Below, one piece after another: positions 44,897 through 57,649 of a stretch of DNA of 64,000 nucleotides. The stretch lies in NCBI RefSeq assembly GCF_910592395.1, contig NC_088319.1:17484001-17548000 (forward strand), given 5' to 3'. The translations under genes and the position numbers were made by a program. The stretch comes from Lineus longissimus (lineage: Eukaryota; Nemertea; Pilidiophora; Heteronemertea; Lineidae). Numbering within the stretch: position 1 is the first letter of the stretch; each line of letters begins with the position of its first letter. Below the pieces are notes generated by a model. The model was not told the origin of the DNA, did not search any database, and worked only from the letters and a program-made list of their open reading frames with translations.

Positions 44897-46042
44897 GGCT
44901 GACCTTCCTCTGTCCTAAGCCAAAAGAATTAATGACACTTGATATTGGAGACCAAGTTAAAGCCTCTGATGACCCACTTTCTGGCTTTACTACTATCATG
45001 ATCTCATTGATTACCATACATCACATGTTTTTAAGTGTTGTAATCAGTCCTTAGCCTGGTGTTAGGTGCAAAGTCACAACCAGGGGTCATCTCATGACTT
45101 GAGAAGTTTGTCAGTGTATGTTGAGAGTTCTGTGGACATACAGAACCTCCAACGATTGCTACACTGACCATAGAAAGTGAACCAACAGCTTATAATGTGA
45201 AGTCATGCTTGTTTCATGAAAACCACTCCTGGCAGCTCTGTGACTAAGGACAGGAGTACCCGGCCTCACGATTCATGTACTTGAGACGAAATTGGGTCCC
45301 ACAGTTTACAAGTATTGTTTTTATTTGTTAGGCATCCTTATATCAGGGGAGGTGCCCGAGTTATCACAACATTGGGCAGCCATCAGTCAGAATGTCAGAA
45401 AAGATCAGACCTCAACCCAACCAGGAAGACTTCATCCATCGATGGATCAGCGCACAGACAAAATGAAATGAAATATCTAAATATTCACAAATAAGTTTAT
45501 TCCATTACATATACATGTATTGAATATGCTACTCACAAAAAAGCCCCCGGGATGGATGCTTTTACCGAGGCCCTAGAATCCTCTTGCTGATTTCAGTCAC
45601 TGGTATTTAGGAAAGATTCATGAAATTTCACATGAACAGCATAAAAATGAGGTTCTCGAGTATTCCACCAATAGAAAAGTTATACTATATCCCTCGCAGT
45701 GTCTTTAATCCTTTTTTACTGGATACTGTCTTCCCTTGAGAAGGCCTTACAGGTCTGTAATTCACCCTCACCATAATTCTTTAAGTCATCCCAATGGCAG
45801 TGACAATAACAGTTATCGATTATCGATTCTCACCTTTCAGTGAGAAGTCTCATCCACTTCAAAGATGGTAACAAAACTCAGAACAGGCAGAGATAACACA
45901 CAGTTCTCATTTCCTGCAATGTTTCTTTTCCACGTATGACGCATGGACTGACTTTCTTCTCTGTGCAAAACATAAAAATCAAGGTAATCCTCAGACTCGA
46001 TATTTCAAAAAGTTCTAGGCGTTGATCAGGCAGCAGCTGTGA
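44897..46042. other. Intergenic: 5' flank of the beta-lactamase-like gene and SF3B4 3' UTR
   Basis: No further coding block is seen. A minus-strand AATAAA at 45,501-45,496, about 540 bases past the SF3B4 stop, is a plausible poly(A) signal for SF3B4. Confidence 0.5.
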
Positions 46043-47845
46043 TCAAGAGTCGCCCCAGTCTCCTTCTCTCATCCGAGGCGGTCTTGGGGGTGGAGGTCCC
46101 CGCATCCGTGGCGGTGGCCTCATTCCTCGTGGTGGAGGGCCACCTGGTGGTGGGCCACGTGGTGGAGGTGGTCGACCTGCAATCATGAAGACAGATTAGA
46201 TTCGGAGAGACGAAATAATGTCAGTATTCTTCATGGGATGCCTGCCTGTCAATGTGTTGACAACACAGTTTGGAGCTTGACTGCCAGATGTTTTATAGCA
46301 GTAAGTTATTTGACACAACTTTTTAGGACCTGTGGTTAGCATGATGGACTTGGAGGGCAGCAAGGACAAGTTAATGATTGAATGAATGCGATTAAATTGG
46401 TCTCCAGAACACAGTGAACTGACACATTCAAACAGTTACTTACACAAAGCTTTTGTGGGTTTTTTTTATTACACCGCAAAGATTTTTCAGATGCTTACCA
46501 AATGGTGGTGGGGGTCCTCGCCATCGGGGTCCCCAGCCTGGTGGTGGCGGCATTCCTGGGGGTGGAGGTCCTCGCATACCTGGTGGACCACCTGGTCCCA
46601 TGCCTGGAGGAGGTGGGCCTGGTGGGGGTGGCATACCCGGAGGTCCAGGATAACCTACAAGTCAAACAAATGAAGTTAAGAGTCAAATGTGGAAAATGTG
46701 TCACTGTAGGTGAAGTAGGTGAAGTTAAGAGTCAAATGTGGAAAATGTGGCACTGTAGGTGAAGCAAGCTGTTCATTCAAACTTAGTGAAATACAGATGA
46801 AATGGCCAGGGCCATTGTGCTCACCTCATGTGGAGGAAAGATGGATAAAGAGCATTGTATTGTGTCATGTAGTGTTAGGTTTGATGTAGGTCCAAGCAAT
46901 TACAATTTCCCCAAAATGGCCAATTTACAGTACATTCGACCTCTGTGACCTTGAAAAGTAGGTCAAATCAAAGAAGACCCGGGTGACACATTGAATGGTT
47001 GTTAGAATTAGATGTACCTATGATATAAAATTGGTGCCAATCGGGCAAGTCATTACTAGGAATAATGGCATTTTGAAGTATTTAGGATTTGGCCCCCTCC
47101 CTGGAGGCCAAACGGCAAATCAGATTGCACCAAACTTCGGTACCTGAGATCACCTGACCAAGGGGTACATGTGTACTTAATTTGTGATCAATAGTCATTG
47201 CAGTTAAGAAACGTGCCATAGTTACGGCCTGACAGCGAATTTACGCCATTTGACCTCTGTGACCTTGACAAGAAGGTCAAATTAAAAACCTGTGTGACAT
47301 ATACTGTATGGTGGTTAGATGTACCCATGATATCAAATTGGTGGCAATCGGGCAAGAAGTTAAGGAATAATCACATTTTTAAGGTTTTTGGATTTTGCCC
47401 CCTGGTGGTCAAGTGGTGAATCATATTGGACCAAACTTCAGTCCCTGAGATCACCTGACTAAGGGGTAAATGTGTACCAAATTTGGTATCAATAGTCATT
47501 GCAGTTTAGAAACGTGCCATCGTTACATCCTAACGGCCAATTTACACCATTTGACCTCTGTGACCTTGAAAAGGAGGTCAAATCAAAAACCCGGAGGATA
47601 TATGATGCACCTTTGCTAGAAGTACCTACCATATTTTTTTCAAAATTTCCCGACTACTATTAAGGGAGATATTGCATATTTTCACTTTTAACGTTTGGCC
47701 CCCTGGTGGCCAAACCATGAAACGAATCGGACCGAAACTTGGTCTCCAAGGTGTCATTACATAAGGGTACATGTGTACCAAGTTTCAACTCAATAGCTCT
47801 AACAGTTACGAAACGTGCCCTGCTAACGGACGACGGACGACGACG

Positions 47846-47877
<32 letters not shown>

Positions 47878-50800
47878 ACGACGGACGCCACGGTATGGGA
47901 TAAGCTCACCTCTGCTAAGAGGTGAGCTAAAAACCTGAAAACCTCGACAGCTAAACAGTAGAGTAGTGGACCGGCAATCTGCTGTTCAAGTCCCAGTCAA
48001 GACGATCTGATGTTTCTGATTTTCTTTTTTTGGGTCGAAAGAAACATTCAAAGGGTTTTTCAAGCTCACCTGGTGGTGGGGGCATGCCTCTCATCTGGTT
48101 CTGCATCTGAGAATCTGATGATCCAGAGTCGCCAGTCGAGAATGGAGGAGGCGGAGGCCGCTGCATTGGGGGATGTCCTTGGCCGCCTAGTGACAAATAA
48201 TAGCATTGATAAATAAGAAACATTTCTTTAACATCAGGCCTCTCAAGTTTATCTTTCCATTTCTGCTGTTAGATTAAACCAATTTCAGGAGGAGAAAGAA
48301 TGGAAGTCCTACAAACACTGGAAGGTCACATCCCTGCATGACACAAATACTACAGAGACTACACCAATGAGATCCCATTGGCATCAATCTGATCTTGATA
48401 TACTGAACATGCTGATGCATTCAATGCCAAAGTGTTGAACTCCACGCAGCACGATGACTGGACAATTTCTTACCTGGAGGAGGTGGCATCCACGGAGGAG
48501 GTGGCACTCCAGGTGGTGGCATTGGTGGCGGAGGTACATTTGGGGGAGGCGGTACTCCAGACGGGGGTGGTACTGGAGGGGGAGGCACATCTGTGTCCAT
48601 GGATGAAGCCACTGAAAGGGGTGATTAAGAAGTTAGCTTATGGAGTGCTTGACGTGAAGAGGTCTTGGCAATCTTGTTTGAAGAGATAGTCACCAGGAAA
48701 AGCATGTACATGGAGAGGAGTATTATAGCTTCAGAACTGCTATTAGTCTATTGATTCCCTACAAAAATACCCTTTATCATTGCCACACAGGGGACAGGAC
48801 TCAATCCAACAGGTTTTTGCCAATGTGGTCTTGGTGTCTAAGTGCCAGGGCACTTTCGGCAGGACTGTCCGATGCGACGATGACGACCAACTCAAGCTCT
48901 TACTTGACATGCCCGATACAATAGGTGGAGGTGGAGGAGGCACTGATCCAAACTGCATCGACTCAGATGTCATCCCCTGCGACATAGGTGGAAGGCCGCT
49001 TCCTCCATGCCCGTGTGGTGGCGCCGGTGGTGCTGGTGGTTGCGGAGGTGGTGGAGCATCAGCAAACAACTGATGTGGCCGGTCTGCTTGTGATAATGGA
49101 TTTTGTGCAGCAAGTAGACGTTCTGAAAAACAAACAAGGAAAGTTTTCAAAATTATGATCAAGGGAGTGAAATATCTCGCACCAAAAGGAACTTAATCAG
49201 TGTCTGAAACAACTATTTTTGGTCAACTTTTAAGGTACGTGGAAATGTTCTCCATGTAGATCAAAAACAGCACTGCCCTCAGCTCCACAGTTGAATACCA
49301 AGGGATAGCAGCATCCAAACCATCCGAGTATAACTGTGTAAAAGAGTGAACTTGATTTTTAACAGAACTGATTTGGTTGGAGAGGTCAGTTGACTCATTC
49401 CTGACCAATCATCAGTGATGGCGATCTGACTGGTCACCCTCCCATTCAACTGTGTGCCATGACCTAGACCTACCTGCTGCTGACCCATGTCTCTCGCCTT
49501 TTGAATCTTTTTTAAACGCATAGGATATGGATATCGGTCGATTACACAGGTACTGTCCATTCATAGCCTCAATGGCCGCATCTGACGCCTCGAAGCTGGC
49601 AAAGTTGATGAAGGCAAAGCCTTTAGAATTACCACTCTCTGGGTCTCTCATGATCTGAAGACGATAGCAGCAATCACATGTGACTTATCATATGGCACTC
49701 ATTTTTAGGAAAAAACAACTTAAACAAGAAAATATCAAACTTGAAGACCTGTTTCCTTTCAGCTTGTTTTTACTGAGGAAAAAGTGACGTCGGCTATTTC
49801 AACCAAGTGCTAAAATTGTCTGTGGCCAGTCTTAGATTGGGAGATCTAGTAAGACCTCCACTTCATTTGACAAGCAAGCAATTTATCAGTACATGTACTT
49901 TGAATCCAAACTTGTTAACAGACATATCTCTTCAAATCTATTCTCACTTGACATAAGAAATGATATTGAAATCTTCTCTTCAGCCAGGACTCACCTTAGG
50001 TGTTTGTAATATCACACCAAAAGCACTGAATGTGTCATATAATAATTTCTCATCCACCTCGGGATCCAAGTTCCCAATAAATATATTTGCCCCAACATCC
50101 AGATTCTTCTGATGAGCTGAAGCCTGCAATAGAAGTAGGAATAATGTTACACTGCAAAATCCTACAATCATTGTTAGTAGTCATTTCGCCCAAAACACTA
50201 ATCCTGCCTTGGAAGAGGAATACTCCTTGGAGAACATCAACTCCTAGTGCGGAGCAAATGCTAAAGAGGAAGAAGAAGGTATGGTATGAATTCCTTCAGC
50301 CTAAATCATATAATATAGGTATCATAACATTAAAACATGTCAAACGATCTGCTCTGTTAGGTCTACGCTGCTCACCTTATTAACTCGAATCGGCTTCCCA
50401 TATAGTTTTATCATGTTCATAATCTTGATTGCATAATCGGCATCCTCTTCGCCCATGAATTCCACAAATCCATAGCCCTGATGTGACTGTGTGATTCGGT
50501 CCTTGGGCATGTGTACATTCACTGAAATCATAAGAAGATGAGGAGCCAAAACATATCTTCCGGATCATTCAAAATAGTTTCACCTCTTTGTCAGAACAAC
50601 AAGTGTCAATGACTGAATGAGGTCTGGGGTATTCCGTTACCCGTGCCAAGTACACCCAAGCTCGTCCTGTGAAGGACAAAGAAATAACCAGACTGTTGCT
50701 CCAACCCACGACCATTGGATTGAGTCAGACCCCTACGAGTATGTCATCACAGTCAGTGGGTTAAGGTGTTTTCAAAGCAAGAGTAGAGTAGAGGGGAGTA

Positions 50801-51234
50801 TCTTACCGACAGGCCCTGCCTGGAGAAATAATTCCCATAATATAGCTTCCGATACCTTTTCATCAAGACCACCCACATAAACTGTGGCATCTGAAAAAAA
50901 CGACACAACTCAATGAGTACATTGGGACGAAAAATACATGGCTAAACCTCTAGTGGCGCAATTAGGCCTATCTAGCCCTTCTACATTACTATTACATACA
51001 ATACAATGTACGATACATACAATACATGCAATGCACAGACCTAAAACCGCCCACAATAAACTCTCGATTTTCAACCGAAAACGACCTTGAATAATACTGA
51101 AACAGGACTGTCCGTATTCTTAGATTAATAATAAATCAAAACACAATTTCCTTTTTTCCGATATTTCGTTTCCTTTACAAAAAATTGAAGCGTTTTGTAC
51201 CTTGATTTCGTTCGGCAATCGGACCGGCCGCCAT
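46043..51234 (-). CDS. SF3B4: SF3B4 (SAP49), U2 snRNP splicing factor
   Basis: Exons (right to left): 51,201-51,234, 50,807-50,890, 50,376-50,521, 49,995-50,123, 49,474-49,654, 48,904-49,122, 48,474-48,611, 48,070-48,186, 46,499-46,654, 46,043-46,176. Phases agree and total 445 codons plus stop (human 424). The start is [11 protein letters not shown], almost as in vertebrates. RRM1 (about 13-90) has RNP2 VYVGGL and RNP1 GYGFVEF; RRM2 (about 100-180) has IFIGNL and KGFAFINF. The last five exons encode a Pro/Gly/Met-rich tail of repeated [11 protein letters not shown] type, ending [10 protein letters not shown]3B4 is part of the SF3b complex; it contacts pre-mRNA near the branch site and binds SF3B2 (SAP145) through its first RRM. 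The large intron 46,655-48,069 carries a triplicated repeat. Confidence 0.97.
46905..47935. repeat. Triplicated ~300-bp repeat with (GAC)n and palindromic tail
   Basis: Three diverged copies, about 300-313 bases apart, each begin with GACCTCTGTGACCTTGA (46,938, 47,251, 47,551) and contain a TTTGGCCCCCT-like block and AAACGTGCC. They are followed by a GAC/GGAC microsatellite (47,826-47,890) and a perfect 10-bp-arm palindrome (AGCTCACCTC...GAGGTGAGCT, 47,903-47,928), then an A-rich end. It looks like an interspersed element with internal duplication, lying in an SF3B4 intron. Confidence 0.8.
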
Positions 51235-52949
51235 GCTTACGTTTACCTACAACTTCCGGTTGGTTATCCCAATAAACACCAGGAGGCGCCAGCTGACAGA
51301 GCCTGGAGACAAAGTCACAACTACTAGCGCCGTTCTTTTAACTCGGTGGTATTCATTGCTTTAGCCTTAGGGGAAGGGGCAGAGTTTTCATTGTGAATGA
51401 ACGTCAATAAACAACATGGCGATATTTTATGATTATATATAAATACACCGAGACGATCGAAAAACCAACTTTTATTTCGTGCATGGCCTATATATAGCCA
51501 AGGACAGGCCAACAAAGTTCGAGTGTGCTGGGCACCAGTCCAACGACGGAACCCTAGCGGCAAATCGAAGAACCAGAACCAATATTGAATTGCTCCGGAC
51601 GCAGTGGACAGGCCTCGTTCCTATCTACGAGCTTGCATTTTAGTCTATCTTGGGAGTGTACAACCACAGCCCAGCCAGTATGTCACATACAATTCTCCTC
51701 TTCCTCCATTATGACAACTACATGTATTAGCAGAGAGGTCGTTCGTAGTGGTCTTCCCCAAACTTGAAGCGTCGATTTGGACGAAGCCAAGTTGACAGTT
51801 CACGACTACAAGCCGATCTTAAAAACATCAAAGCATACCATTGACTGTAAATCTTCTCCCATGTGAAAGTTCCATCAGTGTCCCTGCACAGTACAACATA
51901 GAAGAGCACAACCAGTCTCCTGCACAGCATGGAGAAGGGGTAACTCTCTCTGCACAGTAAGCCCAGTCCCTGCGTGAACAACTGGCTGTTCTAAAGACTA
52001 ACAAGAAGATGAATGTATGGATTCCATCCATGTGCTCTCTTTTTATTTCTCAAATGCACTGCATCCATGCCTTACCAAAGCTGCTGGTACAAAGTTGTCG
52101 TAAAAACAAAAACAGTGTATAGAAAACAAGTCAAAAGGCTCAAAAAGACGCTAGGTAGGAAAACAAACATTTGATACTATCGGATTCAATCACACACCTC
52201 ATCATTTCAGGCAGTATTGGTTAGTCGTTCGACCACGAGATGGCGTCGCAGAGGTCATTTAACGGGTACGGTGCAGCTGTGCCAGTGCAGCTCACTGCCG
52301 AGGTGCATGGTACACTTGTTTATTCTTCATAAATTAATAGCACAATGTCGTTTAAAACTTATCAAAATTTCATGCTGCCATAATTTAGTTTTTGTTCACC
52401 ATTACTGGCAATAATTTCAGTTTGTTGGTAGCCACTGCTGGCTGTACTTTTAGTTCCAATGCAATCACTTCCAAATGCATCACAAAGACATTAGATAAAT
52501 AGGGGTTTTAGATTATTTTCTCAAGGGGGTGGAACGCAATCGCCTGGTTTGAATGATTTTTTGAATACTGGTGTATCCTGGAACGGTTGTGAACAAATTG
52601 GAGCAGTAGACCGACCGTAGTTGGTGTCCAAGATCAATCTTAGCAATTCATTTACAAAGGTTCTCATGACACACGACAGAGAAGATGAAGTGTGTTCACA
52701 ATTAAATATACAGGGTACTCCAAAAATCGTTGATAAATTCCACTATCAATTCATTCCTGACATAAAGGCTGACAGCTGACGGTCTGCCACAATGCATTCG
52801 AGGTCTAACGCAACTCGGTTAGTGCTTCAAACACAATTTGATCATGGTATTTATCAAAGTTCTCTGGATACCCCAAGGAGGCATGCAAGCAGGTAACCAA
52901 GGCATGTCCATTGTCATCAGATGTTCTATCTTCTGTTCGTTGACGCTTC
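51235..52949. other. SF3B4 5' flank and Y-box 3' UTR region
   Basis: The SF3B4 promoter should lie just right of 51,234. The Y-box gene's 3' UTR extends left from 52,949; a minus-strand AATAAA near 52,324 could be its poly(A) signal. No other coding block is recognised. Confidence 0.45.
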
Positions 52950-55900
52950 CTAAACGCTGGTCTGGCCTTCTTCAGCGTTTTCTCCGGTTTGTCCTCCCTC
53001 TTCTCCAGTGGATTCAGACTGGAAGGAAAGCAAGACACAATGTCATGTCAAAAGTGGAAGGAAAATGTGAGACACTACTTTTATGAAAGTACTAATAGCG
53101 AGTCCTGTCCATGATTTTGGGACCAAACATTGACTTGGAAATGAACTTGATTGATGTTGGCCTTGAAAATCTTGCGATCTGGCAAACATGATGAGGTCAG
53201 CCCAAGATGTGGCCATTCCTTTGTTACTAGCAGTAACAAGCCAACGTCAGCAGCATAACACTGCACGCCATCACAAAGATCACAGAAACCAGATGAGACA
53301 CATCGACATGGGGCAGATTGGGTGCCATGTCAGTACCTATCTATCATCAACCACAACAGAACTGGCTCACCTTCTCTCCTTCTCCCTTCTCGGTGTTGTT
53401 GTAGTTTCCACGTCCCCGTCCCCGTCCACCACGACCACGACCACCCCTTCCACGTCCACGGAATCCACCACGCCCTCGTCGTGGGAATCCGAACGGGCCA
53501 GGTGGGCCGTAGTGCCTTGGTGCGTTGTAATAACGGGGGTACCAGCCATATGGTGGGCGACCTCGACCTCCCTGGCGAACTTGACGCTCCTGCAAATCAT
53601 ATAAGAAGGTTAGGCTAGAATCAAGATAGTCCTTACTATAGTATGGCTCTGGTATAATCGTGTAATGTTAGAAAATTTGCAATCAATATGGTAGATCAGC
53701 TGAAATCATTATCTCAAACTGGTCAATGACAACAGGCCTACAGACCACGAAACAACTACTCAAGACCGATGCTTACCTCTCCATTGCTCTCACCATTCTC
53801 CTCTCCTTCCTTCACAGGCTTGCCCCTCTGGCCGCCACCACGTCCACGGTAGAAGTAAGGTCTTGGGTAGTATCCACCGTAACCATAGTAAGGACGTCTT
53901 CCCCTTGGTCGGCCTCCTTTCTGCTTCTTTTCATCGCCTGCAAGATGAAGCAAAACATGAACATTTATGTTATTTTACAGTCAAATAATGAGAAATGTTG
54001 AGCAGTAGAACTGCACACAATATTGCAATACGTGCACACCTACTACTGAGGCTCCAGGTAAAACCAATTCTTGAAAACAGCTCAAGTCCCTAACGAAACC
54101 ACGACTGGCATTTTCCCTGCAGCCATATTCGTCCTTTTTGCCCCTCAAGCAACAAAATGTCGGCTGATAAGAATATTTACCCTCCTCGCTTTCTTCGCCC
54201 TCCTCTCCCTCTTCACCATCGCCCTGGCCTTCCTCCTTCCGCTTGCCGCCACGACGGAAGCCGCCCCGGCGACCCCATCCACCGCCACGGAAACGACGAC
54301 CCTCTGGCGCATACTTGCTTCCTTGCACAGCATTCCCTTCAGGTCCAGTGACGTTTGCCGCCTCGTTGCCCTACGAATGGAGAATGGAGTCGTTCTTAAA
54401 TCAGTCCATCAAGAGATTTGGGAAACCATATTTTGTCGTGATCTCACAGGCGACTGAAATAACCAGTTTGACCAGATGTGCTTTTAAGCTTTGCAATCAG
54501 GTCACAGGCAATTGATGTGTGACTGTGATATGTCCCTACAATAAGAGATCAGTTTCACTTGGGTATGAAGAAAAGATCATACCTTCTCCCCTTCCACTAC
54601 GTCGAATTCGACCTTCTCACCATCTCCCACGCTCCTTAGGTATTTCCGGGGATTGTTCTTAGTGATGGCCGTTTGATGTACGAACACATCTTCCTTGGTG
54701 TCATCCCTGAAAGAAACACAGCAAGAATTCTAAACAAATGGAAATGTGTAAGACTAAGGGGGTTACAATACGTATTGTACAAGAACATGAACAAGAAGTT
54801 TGTCAGAATCGGCATAAAATCAATGGTCCACAGAGAGGTAGGAATGTTCTGTACTAAAACACATGGCATTTTGTTATTGGTTTATTCTGTGCACAGTATG
54901 GCTTAACTGCAGCACACCACAAAGGTTCTGAAGAAGATTTTTGTTCGATAGTTGAGTATTGGAAAATATGGTGACTGAAGATATCCAGCAGCCCAGAGGA
55001 CTTTGACAGCAGTAGTAAACCCTTGTAGAAGTAACTAAGTCACTCAGAGACCAGTAGAAAGACCCAGAAGAACTACCAGATTCCCAGCAAATATACAAGC
55101 CATAAAATCATTTGGGGACTAATCACAGGTTACCATGGTAACCGGATTGCATATACCGGCTACAAGTGCGAATCAGGACAAATATGGTAATGTCAGATTC
55201 CGACCAAGACAAAGGAGATGATTCATCCCAACTCAAGTTCCAGGAAATGTTTGACAACAATTTTTGGCACATTTACAAGTTTCAAGAGATGAGACATTCT
55301 GAAGCCTGTTCTACAAAGGATGTTAGATCTTCAATCGATTCACGTATGGCTTTGCAAATGAGTCATCTTTTTTGAGCACCGTGCATGCCCAGGGTCGTCC
55401 AGATTGTCTTTATTTGAGCAGATAACCCTTCACAATCTGGTGTGCTTCAGTTAAGATGATTTATTTCATTATTCACTACAGTTACATACTACTGGCACTC
55501 AGTGGCAATGAATATAAAAAGCTCATGCCTAATGAAGTTAAGGAGTCAAATTTGCCGAAATCCTCGAATCAATTTTTGTTCCTTTAGACTTGGTCCTTTG
55601 ACCATCAGTGCCATGGTTAGCAAACAGAAGCTGGAATAAAACCGAAGTTTTAAAGATTACAAATTGAACCTTGGTATCTTCCTACACAAATCCCATAACA
55701 TCAACAAAGGATGCACAGAAAGAGCACCCCTACATCATCAATATGCATGGCACCCATCATCAGTCACCGCATATGCATATATGCATGCCCAGCCCACTCA
55801 ACTGTACCACGTGACCTCTCAGTCAATGACTCACCGGTTGATAAAGCCATATCCGCTCTTGACGTTGAACCATTTGACCGTACCAGTCACTTTTTCCGCT

Positions 55901-56210
55901 AAAACACACAAAAGAAAGGAAAATAAACTACACCAGCCTATTCTATAGGTCATAGGGTCTAAATACATCTAATATTGGGAGGGCAATCGGCTTACTTTTC
56001 ACTAAAACTGGGGTTGAAAGTGGGTCATCCAAAACACAAATTCCCGAACGGCGGCCATGTTCTGATGGAAAGCATGTAGGATGAAAATTACCGGTGATTT
56101 ACAAATGTGGTTTTCGAGTTGAAAATCCGGCCGGATCAACGATATTTACCTATGAGTTTCTTCTCCACGGCAGCGGGTTCTTTCTCAGCTGATTTTTCTG
56201 AGTCGGACAT
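52950..56210 (-). CDS. YBX1: Y-box binding protein (cold-shock domain, RGG-rich)
   Basis: Exons (right to left): 56,150-56,210, 55,835-55,898, 54,583-54,706, 54,181-54,370, 53,777-53,937, 53,371-53,589, 52,950-53,018. Phases match; 295 codons plus stop. A short acidic N-terminus is followed by a cold-shock domain (about 21-95) with [16 protein letters not shown] (RNP1) and [10 protein letters not shown] (RNP2). Basic Arg/Gly/Tyr islands ([55 protein letters not shown]) then alternate with acidic runs ([12 protein letters not shown]), the vertebrate Y-box design. The last exon encodes an acidic Gln/Thr/Glu tail. Such proteins package mRNA and control its translation and stability. Which YBX paralogue it matches cannot be decided; invertebrates often have one gene. 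The symbol denotes the family. Confidence 0.93.
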
Positions 56211-57365
56211 GGCTATTTGATGGTAAATCCGGTGTTAAAACGGTAGCCCGCGTGTCACTGGACTTCTCTTGCAGCTCGCTTTTGTTCCACTGCTACCGGG
56301 TGAACCCACATGTCTGGCAGGAGCGCTGCCAAGACTGACGTGATTGGTCAGGATCCGTGACGTCACATGGGGAACACCCAAGTGCCCAGACTTGCTTGTA
56401 ATGAATGTCACATTATCTCTTTATTTGCTCGAAATAAGCCCCAAACCGCGAAAATCAAATTATTCTACCACGCGTATCATGTCATTCTTGGGTATTGGAT
56501 AGTAGGGATAAACATTAAGATGCTTATTGGAAGATGCTTTACACCCTCAAAGTCACTGAATGAATGAAATGATGACTCACTCGGTCTACAGTCTGTCAAT
56601 CATGACTCAATCATCTTTGAACCGTGAATTAATTAACGATCAATTAAATAAACATTGTGAACGAAAGAAAGAACAAATACAGTACTGAGAAGTATATGGT
56701 GTATTTTGAAACGTAAAGGCAAATCGTAGGCAGTCGAAACATCACTGTCTCCTACAAAACTTCCTTGGTTTCATCTGAGACACCAACCAAAAGGAAACAA
56801 CAGAGGCCGGAGAATAGGCGAACCTTGCCCCGATTTCCTCAGGGAGTATTTTCATGTGAAAAACAAGAACATGCGTTGTACATAGGGATTGATATAAATG
56901 GATAAATCATTACTGTCAGAAACTAATATATAACAAAAGTCCTCGAGGCCTGGTACTCAGCTGACGCAGTTTCTCCTGTTGCTGGTGATGTCCTCTTCAG
57001 CCGTCTTCGAAGACAGGGGCAGCAGCAAGCCGACATTCTGATTGCGACTCACTCAAAAGATTCATTTGGTATCAATGGACTCAAATAGAGCTATATACCA
57101 TGATTCAATGATGAGCCTGAGATGGAAACGACAGCGAGCAATGTTAGACCTTGGAGGAATTATACTTCCTCCAAGGTTAGACTGAGCTAGAAACGATGGA
57201 AATGGCGTCAGACGAATCTTTGCAGCCGATATGACGAGTCGATGTGTACTATAGACTCCCGGGGCAGTCTATTTCGCCATCCTATTCACACACTCTCAGT
57301 GTTGGGTGAGGGCCGAGGCCGGTCCACTGTGTCCGGAGTGTAGGCCTAATGTGTGTGGACATAAC

Positions 57366-57581
57366 GAGAAGCATGCAGGTACCTGGAGCGCGGAGACCTC
57401 ACACCAGACCTCACACCGGAGACCATAGTGGATACATACAACTTGAGCACCACCTGTGATTCGATTAAATAACCACACTATGAGTAAGTGTACACCGCCG
57501 CCTGGATGCACTGAAATGTCTTCCCCTATATGTGAGATTTTCCTATGTGTGAGGTCTCCGCGCTCCAGGTACCTGCTTCTC
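57366..57581. repeat. Inverted repeat with 35-39-bp arms
   Basis: The arm 57,366-57,404 (containing GGTACCTGGAGCGCGGAGAC) is mirrored at 57,547-57,581, the left arm having a four-base insertion. The loop is about 142 bases. It lies just downstream of the PLA2-like stop codon, so it may be in that gene's 3' UTR, or be a small transposon. Confidence 0.8.
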
Positions 57582-57592
57582 GACATATAAAC

Positions 57593-57644
57593 CAGTGGTT
57601 TTGAATATACTCCGCCTCTCGATATTTCAAACGAATATTGTAGG
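57593..57644 (+). repeat. Short dispersed repeat, copy 2
   Basis: Matches 44,260-44,311 with a few changes; the strongest shared block is ACTCCGCCTCTCGATATTT. It directly adjoins the stop codon of the PLA2-like gene. Confidence 0.6.
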
Positions 57645-57649
57645 CCTGG

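Larger units (their letters stand above)
56211..57649. other. Intergenic: Y-box 5' flank and PLA2-like 3' flank
   Basis: It holds a short perfect hairpin (CCTTGGAGGAA...TTCCTCCAAGG, about 57,148-57,177), the inverted repeat at 57,366-57,581 and a short dispersed repeat at 57,593-57,644. No gene is recognised. Confidence 0.5.
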
